Assembly (NCBI GenBank): GCA_036939755.1
Contig: JALLAZ010000032.1
Span: 1 to 29,437 of the forward strand
Origin: Stephanodiscus triporus
Lineage: Eukaryota; Bacillariophyta; Thalassiosirophyceae; Thalassiosirales; Thalassiosiraceae
DNA length: 29,437 nt
Reading direction: 5' to 3'
In this document: in pieces, positions 19,414 to 29,276 of the stretch
Position numbering within the stretch: position 1 is the first letter of the stretch
How the letters are laid out: the number at the start of each line of letters is the position of its first letter
The notes under the pieces: generated by a model
Told to the model about the DNA's origin: nothing
Database searches by the model: none
What the model saw: only the letters and a program-made list of their open reading frames with translations
Translations under genes and position numbers: made by a program

Positions 19414-20529
19414 ATGAGACCATGGGCTGGAGGCGGGCGAGCGTCCGAACGTTCCACGGACGCCGTCGTCTCCGCCGTGGCCGCCGCGAGGGGCCTGCCG
19501 CCTCCCTCCCGGTCTTTCCAGATCCTGGACCTTCCGCACCTCGGCACGTTGTCCGACATCGGCGTGAAGTGTGAGAAGCGGGCGATAGGCGACATGCGCG
19601 ACGTGGAGCTCGATGCCTGGCTCGAAGATCGCTCGCTCGAGCCCCTTCGTGCCGGCCTCTCTCGTGCCGAGCGCGAGGCGATGGCATACCGCGTTCGGAA
19701 ACTCCCCTGCGACGACTACGACGATGACTATGACTATGACGATGGAGATGACGACGACGACGACGACGACGACTACGAGTACCCTTCTCCGCGGACTGTC
19801 GCACAAGAGAAGAAGGAGCCTCAACAGAAAATGCCACGTAAAACAGTCAAACAACGTACGAAAGAGGCGGCCATGAAGTCCACATTCAATGACACTATGA
19901 CTTCCGCGTCGACAACATCCACCAAGCGTGCTCTGAAGGACGTGAATGGTACAAACGAAGACGCCGTCGTCGCAGGCGCTGCATGCACATCAAAGAAGCC
20001 GAAGGTCACTACAGCTGCGGGCGCGCGTGCCCAGGATGTCCAGACGATCGAAGCCATCATTGGTGACATCAAGGACCCCACCATCAAGGCGGCATTGGAA
20101 AGTATTGTCAAAGCCCCTACAAAGGGAACTGCTGGTACGCCGACCGTTGCCTTGAAGAAGAGAGACGATGCAACGCTTGACAAACTAACCGACGGGACTG
20201 TACGCACCATCCAAAAACTCATCAACGACAAACTCAAATGGAAGGGTAGCTACAAGCATCTAAAGGGAGGTGACACAAAGGGAGGGCGGGTGGAGGTCAT
20301 TTGCAACGAACCAGAAGTTTTCGAAAGGATCTTCGAAGGCGCCTTGATCAAGAAAGGGAAGGATGGTAAACTGTCCTGCAGCCTGAAGTCAGAGGAGGAC
20401 ATCGATAAGTGTAATCTCAAATTCAAAGGAAAGAGCTACAGGTACAACTCGTCCTATCTCTGTGCTCCGTACACAGCGAGTCTGAAGGACAATTCTCTAA
20501 CTTTCAGTTTCAAGTTCAGCATTCGTTAG
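19414..20529 (+). CDS. Uncharacterised protein with acidic tract and basic C-terminal domain
   Basis: Intronless, 371 residues from ATG 19414 (CATC before ATG; upstream sequence is AT-rich). Layout: an N-terminal region of about 100 residues (SFQILDLPHLGTLSDIG ... LSRAEREAMAYRVRKL); an acidic run of Asp/Tyr with eight consecutive Asp (about 103-124), encoded by a GAC repeat; a Lys/Thr-rich linker with a nuclear-localisation-like SKKPKV; a helical stretch (VQTIEAIIGDIKDPTIKAAL); and a Lys-rich C-terminal domain (TIQKLINDKLKWKGSYKHLKG, then alternating polar strands to FSFKFSIR). No signal peptide or transmembrane segment is seen. Acidic and basic blocks would suit a nuclear nucleic-acid or chromatin-associated protein, but that is only inference; the family is not recognised. 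Confidence 0.7.
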   Translation: MRPWAGGGRASERSTDAVVSAVAAARGLPPPSRSFQILDLPHLGTLSDIGVKCEKRAIGDMRDVELDAWLEDRSLEPLRAGLSRAEREAMAYRVRKLPCDDYDDDYDYDDGDDDDDDDDDYEYPSPRTVAQEKKEPQQKMPRKTVKQRTKEAAMKSTFNDTMTSASTTSTKRALKDVNGTNEDAVVAGAACTSKKPKVTTAAGARAQDVQTIEAIIGDIKDPTIKAALESIVKAPTKGTAGTPTVALKKRDDATLDKLTDGTVRTIQKLINDKLKWKGSYKHLKGGDTKGGRVEVICNEPEVFERIFEGALIKKGKDGKLSCSLKSEEDIDKCNLKFKGKSYRYNSSYLCAPYTASLKDNSLTFSFKFSIR

Positions 20530-20957
20530 ATCAAGGTGACGGCAATTGATTCCTTATGTGTTGTGTGAATGAACAAAAAGAGGTTGGGATATTTATGAGT
20601 ATTGTTTGATTGCGTGTGTTGCCTTAACATTCTATTGCAAGATCAGTTGTCTTGACCTATGTGTAGCTAGTTCTTTTGAACTTAAACATCAAATGCCCTC
20701 CAAATCCCAAAAAAGATCATGCCAGTAGTCATCTCGGGGCAATGACAGTCTGCGGACGATGAACGGAGGAACGAGGACGATGGGCGCGATCGTACCACAT
20801 GTTCTTGTGCTTCCCTGTGATTCGTTCCAGCTGCTCCTCTATCTCACCAATTGCCCTTAGAATCGAATTTAAATCTTCGTGTGGTGTTCATGCTCATTTT
20901 CAATGTGGACGACGGTTTATTTGTTTTTATGTTGTCCAGTAGTTTGAGTACAAATCG
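20530..20957. other. Intergenic region between convergent genes
   Basis: These 428 bp follow the 19414-20529 gene and precede the 3' end of the minus-strand GMC gene. The only notable content is a 52-codon minus-strand open segment at 20887-20729, listed separately. No RNA gene was recognised. Confidence 0.5.
20729..20887 (-). other. Short protein-like open segment without a start codon
   Basis: The frame is open for 52 codons from a TGA at 20890-20888 to a TGA at 20731-20729. It reads like a charged helix and basic tail (LRAIGEIEEQLERITGKHKN, then MWYDRAHRPR). It lacks an early ATG; an AG at the GAAG|ATTT position could be an acceptor, but no matching upstream exon was found because the GMC gene occupies the adjacent DNA. 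It could be a last exon, a relic, or chance. Confidence 0.2.
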
Positions 20958-23234
20958 CTATTTCTCGATCACTCGATCTGCATCAAGGATGAAAGCTGAA
21001 GCTACGTGACCCAATGCGGCGCACGTCAAGGCCGTGGGCGCAGAGATGCAGGCCGGAAAAATGGAGGCATCGCAAATGCGTAATCCCGCGATGCCACGAA
21101 CGCAGAGTCGCTCGTCCACCACGAACGATGATGCATGGTCGCCACTAGCGATTTCGTCGCGGGTGGAAGTCCTACTTTGGTGTTGTTCAGTGGCATCCTT
21201 ACCTTCTGCGGTATCCTCTCCCATCGCGCAGGTTCCACACCAGTGATAATATGGATTTGCAAATTCAGCAACGAAGCCGGAAAACCACAAAGGTCTATCG
21301 CTCATGGTGCCAATGCCTCTACTCCAGCTTTCTTTCCTTTCGAAGGACGAGCCATGCCAAGAATGGGACACGAGCCAGTCGATTAAGGAGCTCGCAACAG
21401 ACGCCAGGGAAAAGACTGTCATCAGGAAATAGCCGGGTAAGATCTCTGTACACCTCCCAAATTGACGCCGCTTGATCACCGACGATGCGCGCCAGCCCAC
21501 CCAGAGCGCTTCCACATCCCGCGGATCGGTCAAGTACCCCGGATCGATGATCACTCGACAATCGCTGAGTCTCGCGGACGACGATCTCGTGTAGCACTCG
21601 CGAGACGCGTCTGCTCTCGAATCGAACGACGGTCTACTTCGATTCTCGTTGTTGTCGTTGTCATCGTCATCGTCGTCATCCTCATCGTCGTCATATTCCC
21701 GACAATAAACGACGGTCACCCTGCCGACGGATCTCGGGTTCATCAGGCAAACGTTGATCGCAGCCGTGCGAAGACGCGTCGCGTCCCGGAACGGCGTACG
21801 GCAGATCATCCACCTCAGGAGGGAGCGAAGGGGGTAGTAGAGCGCGGACGATGATGTGCAACGTCGACGGATCGCGGCGGCCGCGAAATGCGGCATCATG
21901 CGATCCATCTGGATCCCGTCGGCGAGCTGGAGCTGGATCATGGCGCGTTCGTTCGACGACGCGCCTTCCGACGTGCGAATCGGGAGGTCGAGCGACATGA
22001 TGCCGCGAATGGAATTGAGAGAGGGAGTCAATTGATCCAGACGGGGGGTCACGAACACCCTGGGGATAAGAACGTGATCGCGGAGGTTGCGACCGACGGG
22101 GAGCGTCCTATGGAACGAACGACGGCCGTCGACGGCGGCGGAGGCTGCGCGAGCCTCCGGCGTCCGTTCGTACCACGGCGCGATGCCCGCCTCTCGGAGG
22201 TCCTCCTCGTTTCCCAGTCCGCTCGCCAGGAGCAGGGCGGGGCTTCCGATGGCGCCCGCGCACAGCACAATCTCCCCGCGGGACCGCACGACGACGCGAC
22301 GATCGCCGCGACGATGAGGACGAACGCGACGACGAAGGCCACCCCCCCCCGACGACGACGCCTTCGCGGGGACGAGACATTCCACCCCCTGGGCCCGACC
22401 GTCGCCATCGAACAGTACCCGCTCCGCCCGCGCTCCCGGGAAGAACGTCACGCGACCATTGAGCTCGGGACGGCAGCGCAGCAACGGCCCGACGAGCGCG
22501 GCAAAGTAATTCACGCGTCGTCCGCTGTCGTCGGGGGAGGAGGTGGTGACGACCGGCCGAAACCCGATATCGTCGTCGCGGTCCCTGTCGTCGCGACGGC
22601 GCCACGCATCGTCCCCGACGAGTGCCTTCCCCACCTCGTCCGACGCGCGCCGCAACGCCCCCCCGCCCCTCCACATCCCCGGCCAGGCCGCGTCGGCGTC
22701 GAGTCCCTCGTAGTCCGGCTCCACGACCAGTCCTGCGTGGACGTTCGTGGTCCCGCCCCATCCCCGTCCCGTCGGCACGTCCATGACGCGGAAATTCGTG
22801 GACGAGTTGGGGACGGTCGGGTGGAGGACCGTCGGCGACTGCGGCGACGTCGGGCCGTCATAGTCGTAGTAGTCGTCGCGGCTGTCGCCGCCGCGCACGA
22901 CGCACTCCGTGGGCCCGCTCGAGTAGTGCGACGCCTCGAACCACGTCGACAGGCGCCGCGTCGACGGATGGGGATGGTCGAACATCCCCCTCCTCCCCCA
23001 TACGCCCGTCGTGCCGTCTTCCTCGGGACCGTCGTCGTCGCCCCCCGTCGTCGTCCCGCCATCGAGGCCGCGCTCGACGATCGCGATCCGGAAGGCGGGG
23101 GACCCGTCGGCGGGGAGCGGGCGAAGGAGGAGGCCGCGAAGGAGTCCCGCAGCGGACGGGCCTGCGCCGACTATCACGACGTCGAAGACATATTCGTCGG
23201 GTTCGAGACTCGCTCGTGACGGACCGCCTTCCAT
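20958..23234 (-). CDS. GMC-family FAD-dependent oxidoreductase (choline/alcohol dehydrogenase-like)
   Basis: Intronless, 758 residues. The start ATG 23234 has a strong context (GCCGCCATGG). GMC enzymes oxidise alcohols such as choline, glucose or long-chain alcohols using bound FAD. Visible motifs: Rossmann FAD site VVIVGAGPSAAG (19-30); GRGWGGTTNVHAG (156-168), the family's N-terminal loop; GMC signature GEIVLCAGAIGSPALLLASG (320-339); catalytic His664 in YYHWCGTCAMG; and the FAD-binding C-terminal DASIFPACISAPTALTCAALG. The segment after SxxP is shorter than the usual GNTNAPT loop, so the second catalytic His/Asn is not obvious. Length exceeds the common 500-650 residues because of Asp/Gly/Ser-rich insertions (after residue 57, about 110-135 and a poly-Asp run about 545). 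No signal peptide is seen. Substrate cannot be told. Confidence 0.88.
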   Translation of the reverse strand: MEGGPSRASLEPDEYVFDVVIVGAGPSAAGLLRGLLLRPLPADGSPAFRIAIVERGLDGGTTTGGDDDGPEEDGTTGVWGRRGMFDHPHPSTRRLSTWFEASHYSSGPTECVVRGGDSRDDYYDYDGPTSPQSPTVLHPTVPNSSTNFRVMDVPTGRGWGGTTNVHAGLVVEPDYEGLDADAAWPGMWRGGGALRRASDEVGKALVGDDAWRRRDDRDRDDDIGFRPVVTTSSPDDSGRRVNYFAALVGPLLRCRPELNGRVTFFPGARAERVLFDGDGRAQGVECLVPAKASSSGGGGLRRRVRPHRRGDRRVVVRSRGEIVLCAGAIGSPALLLASGLGNEEDLREAGIAPWYERTPEARAASAAVDGRRSFHRTLPVGRNLRDHVLIPRVFVTPRLDQLTPSLNSIRGIMSLDLPIRTSEGASSNERAMIQLQLADGIQMDRMMPHFAAAAIRRRCTSSSALYYPLRSLLRWMICRTPFRDATRLRTAAINVCLMNPRSVGRVTVVYCREYDDDEDDDDDDDNDNNENRSRPSFDSRADASRECYTRSSSARLSDCRVIIDPGYLTDPRDVEALWVGWRASSVIKRRQFGRCTEILPGYFLMTVFSLASVASSLIDWLVSHSWHGSSFERKESWSRGIGTMSDRPLWFSGFVAEFANPYYHWCGTCAMGEDTAEGKDATEQHQSRTSTRDEIASGDHASSFVVDERLCVRGIAGLRICDASIFPACISAPTALTCAALGHVASAFILDADRVIEK

Positions 23235-23315
23235 GGCGGCCGGCACCAACTTGAGATCCAGAGAGGGACAAATCTACATGATTTAATAAAATGAACACCG
23301 CCAACATTATCAGTC

Positions 23316-23394
23316 GACTCTGTGGCCGAGCGGTCTAAGGCGCTGTGTTAAGGCCGCAGTCTTCTGGGCGTGGGTTCGAATCCCACCGGAGTCA
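23316..23394 (+). tRNA. tRNA-Leu(AAG)
   Basis: A complete cloverleaf folds by hand: acceptor GACTCTG with CGGAGTC and discriminator A; D-arm GCC/GGC with loop GAGCGGTCTAA; anticodon stem CTGTG/CGCAG with loop TTAAGGC, anticodon AAG (reads CUU); a long variable arm as in class II tRNAs; T-arm GTGGG-TTCGAAT-CCCAC, which also forms the B-box. CCA is not encoded. No intron. Confidence 0.95.
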
Positions 23395-23395
23395 C

Positions 23396-23414
23396 TTTTT
23401 GCGCAATTTTTTTT
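23396..23414 (+). terminator. Pol III terminator of tRNA-Leu
   Basis: T5 at 23396-23400, one base after the tRNA end, backed up by T8 at 23407-23414; runs of four or more T on the coding strand end RNA polymerase III transcription. Confidence 0.8.
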
Positions 23415-23512
23415 GCTCTTTTGCCTCCCCACTTTTTGGCGGCTCCTCCCTCGCCCATCGCCTCCACCAAACCGCCCGAACGCCCCTGCCTTCCGTCCCC
23501 TCCGACGATACT

Positions 23513-24904
23513 ATGAACGTCGACGCGGCCGACCCCCCCGTCGTTGACGTCGTCGCCCCCCCCGAGTCGTCGATTGCACCCGTCGTCGACGGCGGTCCCG
23601 TCGTCGTTGGCGGCGGCGCCGTCGCGGCCGCGCAGCAGCAGCAGCGTCCTCGTCCTCCTACCAAGAAGAAGACGACTGGCGGCGTCGTCGGGTCATCGTC
23701 GAAGAAGCCCTCCTCCGGGGGAGGCGACAACAACAGCAGCAACAGCAACAACGACGGAGGGCAATCGGACGCGCAGCAGCGATTGCGACTGCGACTCGAG
23801 GAAGGACGGATCGCCAAACGCGAATTGATCGAGATGGACGCCATCGAACGCGCGAATCGGGAGGACGAGGAGGTCTGGACTTCGCGCCCTCCTCCTCCCC
23901 ATCCCCATCGGGCGATGATGTATCGGGGGGGATACGCGGGACTCGGGGGAAAGATGATCGACAACGATAATCCGTTGTTCGACGAGGTGTCCATAGTCGA
24001 CGAGTCGCTCAAATCCAACGGCTTATCGCGTCGGGACTTGACCCCGAAGGCGTACGCGTGCTTGCTCGAGCAGGCGAGGCGATACGCCCTCGAATTGTTG
24101 GTCAACGCGCAGGATTACGCGATACACGCCCATCGTCATCAAGCGGGGGGAGGAGGAAGAGGAGGGAGTAGGTGCGGCGGTAGAACGACATCGCACGACA
24201 TCGACGACGACAATCATCGTCTCCGTCGTGCCCTCCCGACGATACTCCCCCCCGATCTACACCTAGCGAACGAGTCCCTCGAGGAATCCGGCGGTGGGGG
24301 AGGAGCGACGGGCGTATCGTGTACGTTGCCGAACGTCGAGCGTATATCGGAATTGGCCCGCCTGGTCAACGGCGTTCCCTTGCCTCCCGTGCCGCCGGGG
24401 TGTTACGACGGCATCACGTTGCCCCCGGAGAAGGAACGGCTGATGTCGCGTACGTACGACGTCGTGGAGGGGGCGAGGAATGTACAGAGGATGATAAGGG
24501 GGGGCGAGATGCCGGAGGGCGTCGTTGCGCCGTCGGCGGCGTCGGCGGCGGACGGGGGGGGAGGACCGATGATGCGGCCGTCCTCGTCGGGAGGAGGGGT
24601 GGGGGGGCAGAGGGGCGCCAGGATGACGACGACGGCGGCATCGTACGGCGCGTCGAGGGGGAGGCAGATCGCGGTGCGCATTCGCGGCGGCGATAGGGGT
24701 GCGGGGACGGGGGCACCACCGTCCGGAACGACGACGGACGCCGCCGACCCGTCGTCGTCGATGATCGGAGGAGGAGGAGGAGGGAACGGCGCGACGACGA
24801 TGACGACCGCCGATGATTCGGGAGGCGGCGTGTCCGCGTCGTCGACGACGACGACGAAGCCGTGGACTAAGAAGGGGAATAAGCGCACGCTTACGGAATT
24901 GTAG
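23513..24904 (+). CDS. TAF9: TFIID subunit TAF9-like protein
   Basis: Intronless, 463 residues from ATG 23513; the longer open frame runs back through the tRNA and is not coding there. TAF9 pairs with TAF6 by histone folds in TFIID (and with TAF6-type partners in SAGA), in the nucleus. Evidence: IVDESLKSNGLSRRDLTPKAY (from about 161), EQARRYALELLVNAQDYAIHA matches the long second helix of the TAF9 histone fold, LPTILPPDLHLANE matches the loop and strand before the third helix (family: DDVRLAI), and LVNGVPLPPVPPG with ITLPPEKERLMSRTYDV (about 285-317) matches the conserved TAF9 block after the fold. A Gly/Arg/His-rich insertion of about 30 residues separates helices 2 and 3. The flanks are low-complexity (QQQQ, Ser/Gly, poly-Gly, Thr runs), making it longer than typical TAF9. 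No catalytic activity expected. Confidence 0.8.
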   Translation: MNVDAADPPVVDVVAPPESSIAPVVDGGPVVVGGGAVAAAQQQQRPRPPTKKKTTGGVVGSSSKKPSSGGGDNNSSNSNNDGGQSDAQQRLRLRLEEGRIAKRELIEMDAIERANREDEEVWTSRPPPPHPHRAMMYRGGYAGLGGKMIDNDNPLFDEVSIVDESLKSNGLSRRDLTPKAYACLLEQARRYALELLVNAQDYAIHAHRHQAGGGGRGGSRCGGRTTSHDIDDDNHRLRRALPTILPPDLHLANESLEESGGGGGATGVSCTLPNVERISELARLVNGVPLPPVPPGCYDGITLPPEKERLMSRTYDVVEGARNVQRMIRGGEMPEGVVAPSAASAADGGGGPMMRPSSSGGGVGGQRGARMTTTAASYGASRGRQIAVRIRGGDRGAGTGAPPSGTTTDAADPSSSMIGGGGGGNGATTMTTADDSGGGVSASSTTTTKPWTKKGNKRTLTEL

Positions 24905-25336
24905 AGGTTGTGATATTCGGTCTCCATTATCATCCCAATTTTTTTTCGGGGGGATCTCTCTTCGGGCGATATCGTACGTTCAGATGACGCGCACGGATCC
25001 GCATCGCTGGCATCATTCGTGCCGACATCTCCTTATGAGAACTTTTTTGTCCGCAATAATCAAAGCACTATAAAAATTTGACGTTGGAGATCTTGCTCCT
25101 TTCTCATTAGGAGTCATCATCATCATCTGCTGCTGCTCCTGCTTAACTTAGGCAAGGTCAGAGGTGGACAAACCTGATCGGGGGGTCCGCTTCATGCATG
25201 ACCGAGTGGTCTCATTTTTGCTGTAATTTATTGAGACCGATTTTTTTCACCTTGGAAGATAAGTCGGTTCACCTATGTGAGAAGTACACTCGTATTTGAA
25301 TACCCCTAGATTTATTTATTATGTTTTAGTGAGGCA
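24905..25336. other. Intergenic region between convergent genes
   Basis: These 432 bp lie between the TAF9 stop and the valyl-tRNA synthetase stop and hold both 3' ends. There are T8 and T7 runs (24939-24946 and about 25231-25237) and a short CATCATCATCATCTGCTGCTGCTCCTGCT trinucleotide patch near 25107-25145. No gene was recognised. Confidence 0.5.
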
Positions 25337-28300
25337 TCAGCTCGACTCTTCTAATGCAGCAAGGTTCTTGAAATTGGCAATAGCCTCTTCAATATCAGCC
25401 ACTTTCTTCTTCATGGCATCAAGTCGCTCTGTGTTTGTTGCCTTAATATCATCGGACACATTATCATCATAACCGGGAGCAGCCATTTTTATTTCCAACT
25501 GTTTCATCGGCCCAATAGTTTTTGAGAGCTGCTTTTCAAGTTTCTTTATTTCGGCATCATAATCCACAAGACCCTTTATGTCCATGAGAACAGTCGTGGT
25601 CTCGTCAACAACAACAATACCAACGCTCTTTGAGATGGCGTCCTCCTCAAGATTGATATCAACAGAGGCAGCCTTTCCGAGAGTTTTGATGTCGTCAGTC
25701 TGAGACTTGGCAGCGGCTTCAGCTTTGCCAGGTGCAACCTTCACAAAGTAATGGGTTAGGACGGCGTTGGCAATACTGTATTGTTGACGAAGAGAACGAC
25801 ACGCTCGAACGATATTCATAGTGGCCTCCATGGCTTCTTCGCATTCCAAGTTTCGGTAAGCATCATTACACTGAGGAAACTTCGCAAGCATGATAGATGT
25901 TGGTTCTAAATCCCCAAGCGTACCGCGTCCGGGCAGTCGTTGCCAGAGCTCCTCGGTCACAAAAGGCATCATCGGGTGAAGAATTCTCAGTCCGGCCTCG
26001 ATGGCCACCCACAGAGATGCCTGCGCTGCCCATCGACTGTCTTTGTTCTTATCGCTCATGTCGTACACCACGGGCTTAATCAATTCGAGGAACACATCAC
26101 ACACATCATTCATCCAGTACGCGTACGCGGCCTGCTGTGCATCGCCAAACTTATAGGCTGCAAAACAGTCATTGACAGTTTCACTGCATGCCATCAGCCT
26201 TGAGATGATGAACTTATCACGGACAGCCATTTTCCCGCTGACCATCAACTCCTCCAAAATGTTGGGGGTTGGTTGAAAATCTGAAACAAATTGGAGCGCG
26301 AATCTTGTGGCATTCCAAAGCTTATTGCAGAACAATCGGTATCCAACAACACGCTTCATATCAAGGTTGACGTCTCTTCCCTGGACGGTGTAGGCGAGGA
26401 GGCCAAAACGGAGGGCATCGGATCCGCACTCAGGAATACCATCGGGAAAATCCGCCTGTTGATCCTTTTTTGCTCGTTCGATTTCCTTCGGGGGGAGATT
26501 ACCACCATCTATTTTCTCCAGTAGGGTTTCGAGTGTGCAACCACTAATAACCTCTAAAGGATCAATTACGTTACCAAGAGATTTGGACATTTTTCGGCCA
26601 TCTTTGTCTCGAACCTTGGTAGATATTTGCGATAGAAAACAAAGCGGAATTTAGCTTTGGACATCAAGGGAAAGGAACGATCAGAATCAAAAAGGTACTT
26701 ACCATGGCATGGAGGTACACGGTGTGGAAAGGGAGCGTGTCAGTCAACTGCAAGCCCATCATGACCATCCGTGCCACCCAGAAGAAGAGAATGTCCAATC
26801 CAGTCTCGAGGAGTGAGGTTGGATAAAATGCCTTAAAGTCATCTGTCTGCTCAGGCCATCCCATGACAGAGAATGGGAAAAGGCCGGAAGAGAACCATGT
26901 ATCTAGGACGTCCTCATCACGTTCGAGTAAAATTTCATCGCGACTGCAACCGAGAAGTTTTTCTGCTTTGGCATATGCATCCTAGATAAAATACCAAAAC
27001 TTGGTTGGCGGCGAAGACCATAGTAGTATGGAACACATACAGACATATAATCGAAGCAACATCTCACCTCTTCATTCCTCGCCACAACCCAACGATCATT
27101 ATTCTTCATGTCCATTTTCAAAACTCCCGTCTCGCCTTTCTTCGTCGCAAACCAGGCAGGAATTTGATGACCCCACCAAAGCTGCCTGCTCACACACCAA
27201 TCCCGGATGTTATCCAACCATTGAAACCAAGTCTTTTCATGCTCGGCAGGAACGATTTTCAACTCGCCATTCCGCACAGCGTCCGTAGATTGCTTTGCCA
27301 TTCCATCGCAATTGACGTACCATTGCGGGGTGATCATGGGCTCGAGGATATCACCAGAGCGAGAACATAACCCCAACCGCATCTTATTGGGTTCTTTTCC
27401 CACATAAAGGCCTTTTTCCATGAGCGCCGCTTCCACCGCGATACGGGCATCGTAACGCATCATGCCCTCGAATGGCGATCCGTTTTTGTTAATCGCTCCT
27501 TCAGGAGTGAAAACAGTGATGAACTCAAGGCCATGTCTCTTGCCGCACTCGTAATCGTTTGGATCGTGCGCGGGAGTGATCTTCACGGCGCCGGTTCCAA
27601 AGGTCATATCAACGAGGTCGGCGTCACACACGATAGGTATGCGACGGCCGTTGAAGGGGTGTACCACAAACTTCCCATGTAGATGTGTGTACCGAGGATC
27701 CTCGGGATGGATGGCAACGGCAGTATCTCCCAGCATTGTCTCCAGACGTGTCGTGGCCACCACTAATCTTTCCTCCGACTCTTCGACGGGGTACGCGAAC
27801 GACGTAAGGACGCCAAACTCATAGCGCCCTTTGGCATCGTTTGGGTTGCCCTTATGAGTCTTAACCTCCAAGAACGTCCGCCCCTCCAACTCGACGTAAT
27901 CCACCTCAATGTCGGAAATGGCCGACTTTAATGCGCAGCTCCAATTTCCAAGGCGTTCAGCTCTATACAGCAATCCATCCTCGTGGAATCGATTGAAAGC
28001 CTCGATTACCGCGCGACTGCACATTTCGTCCATGGTGAAGCGCTCCCTACTCCAGTCAACGGAGCTACCGAGGCGTCTGAGCTGAGTAGTGATGCGATTT
28101 CCGTACTCGGATTTCCACTCCCATACCTTTTTAACAAATTCGGTCCTGCCGAGATCGTGACGTGACAAGTTGGATTGTTTCATTATCATCTTCTCGACGA
28201 CCGATTGGGTGGCGATGCCGGCATGGTCGGTCCCTAGACGTATGATGATCATGTGTGAATGATGAATCGAATAGGGAAGCGAACGAATGGGTGAGAATGC

Positions 28301-29140
28301 ATGACGCAAAGACATAGACACATCACAAATCATTGTATGCCAAGTCTTAAAGTCGGGCGTAAATATTCTGGGATCCCTCAGCTAAAATTTTTTGTACACA
28401 TTAACGTCGAATCAACACAAGGTGTCAGACCGCCCGACGGAATTGTCATCATTAGGATCCCCCCCTAAATATTTTCCAGCCAACTGCAATTCTCAACACA
28501 TCGCAAGACAAACTTAAACAGGCAAAAGGCCTGCGCCGAAATGCCGAATGTATTTCCCAACGCGAAAAGACGGAGACTCACCGGGAACGTAGAGCGTGGC
28601 ATGCCCGAGCATCCTGTGCCATCTCGTCAGCGTATCCTCCACAGCCGCCGTCAGCGCGTGTCCAAGGTGCAAGCTGCCCGTCACGTTCGGCGGTGGTATG
28701 ACCATGACGAACTTCTCGTCCCTTGGCTTCCCCACGGCGGAGGCGGGATCGCAGGAATAATACCCGCTGGCCTCCCACCAATCCTGCCACGCCGCCTCGA
28801 CAGCCTGGGGGTGGTAGGCGTCGGCCATGGGCGTTTTGGACAGATCTTTTTTTTGTCCCTTGGGGGTGTCGTTGACGAAGTCGGATTTTTGGGACAGGGC
28901 CGAGAGGGCGGACTTCTTGTCGTCCTTCGCCTTGGCCTTCTTGCCCTCGCCCGGTTGATTCCACGCCGGCTTGTCCTTGTCCTTCTTCTTCTCGCCCTTT
29001 CCCTTGGCCAGCTTCTTCAGTTGATTCTTGGATAGCTTCGGCGTTGACTCGCCGTCGTTTTTATTCTCCACGGCGGCGGCATCGGCGTTCCCCTCGCCCG
29101 GTGCGGGCGAGACTGCCGTCGTATCGTCCTCGAGACTCAT
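25337..29140 (-). CDS. VARS: Valyl-tRNA synthetase, probably cytosolic
   Basis: Class I synthetase that attaches valine to tRNA-Val and edits mischarged threonine. Exons 29140-28582, 28233-27068, 26981-26703, 26614-25337 join with phases 1, 0, 0 to 1093 residues, close to fungal cytosolic enzymes. Visible: Lys-rich N-terminal extension (about 35-75), HIGH motif in [15 protein letters not shown] (150-164), [10 protein letters not shown] across the first junction, editing (CP1) domain with [63 protein letters not shown] (from about 676), an anticodon-binding domain with LWNATRF and [15 protein letters not shown], and a C-terminal coiled coil ([14 protein letters not shown]) as in ValRS. Introns are 348, 86 and 88 nt. 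The start MSLEDD follows a 5' UTR intron. No targeting peptide is on this start; an intron-retaining transcript could add one. Confidence 0.95.
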
Positions 29141-29150
29141 GGTCGACAGC

Positions 29151-29275
29151 TGCGGCGAAAAAAAGAGGGTGGATTGCATTACAAACATCGCGACCGCGCA
29201 CACATTATGACTTAGGACATGAACTATGATTAACATACACAAACATGAAAGCACAGATTTGTTGCATAACCTTAC
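29151..29275 (-). other. 5' UTR intron of valyl-tRNA synthetase
   Basis: Donor GTCAAG|GTAAGG at 29275 and acceptor CTCTTTTTTTTCGCCGCAG ending at 29151 lie 10 bases before the ATG at 29140. Neither leaves an upstream in-frame ATG in the spliced form, so the intron is in the leader. Length is 125 nt. Confidence 0.7.
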
Positions 29276-29276
29276 C

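Larger units (their letters stand above)
23235..23512. promoter_or_regulatory. Divergent promoter region containing a tRNA gene
   Basis: The GMC (minus) and TAF9 (plus) start codons lie 278 bp apart with tRNA-Leu in the middle. About 81 bp remain for the GMC promoter side and about 118 bp between the tRNA and the TAF9 ATG, so pol II and pol III start sites are tightly packed. No element could be named beyond the tRNA internal promoter. Confidence 0.5.

Noticed and set aside
21888..23219. 443-codon plus-strand open frame
   Set aside because: Fully antisense to the GMC gene, Arg/Pro-rich and without motifs; a by-product of GC-rich codons on the other strand.
23345..23512. Upstream extension of the TAF9 frame
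   Set aside because: It begins inside the tRNA-Leu gene with no ATG; translation is more likely from 23513.
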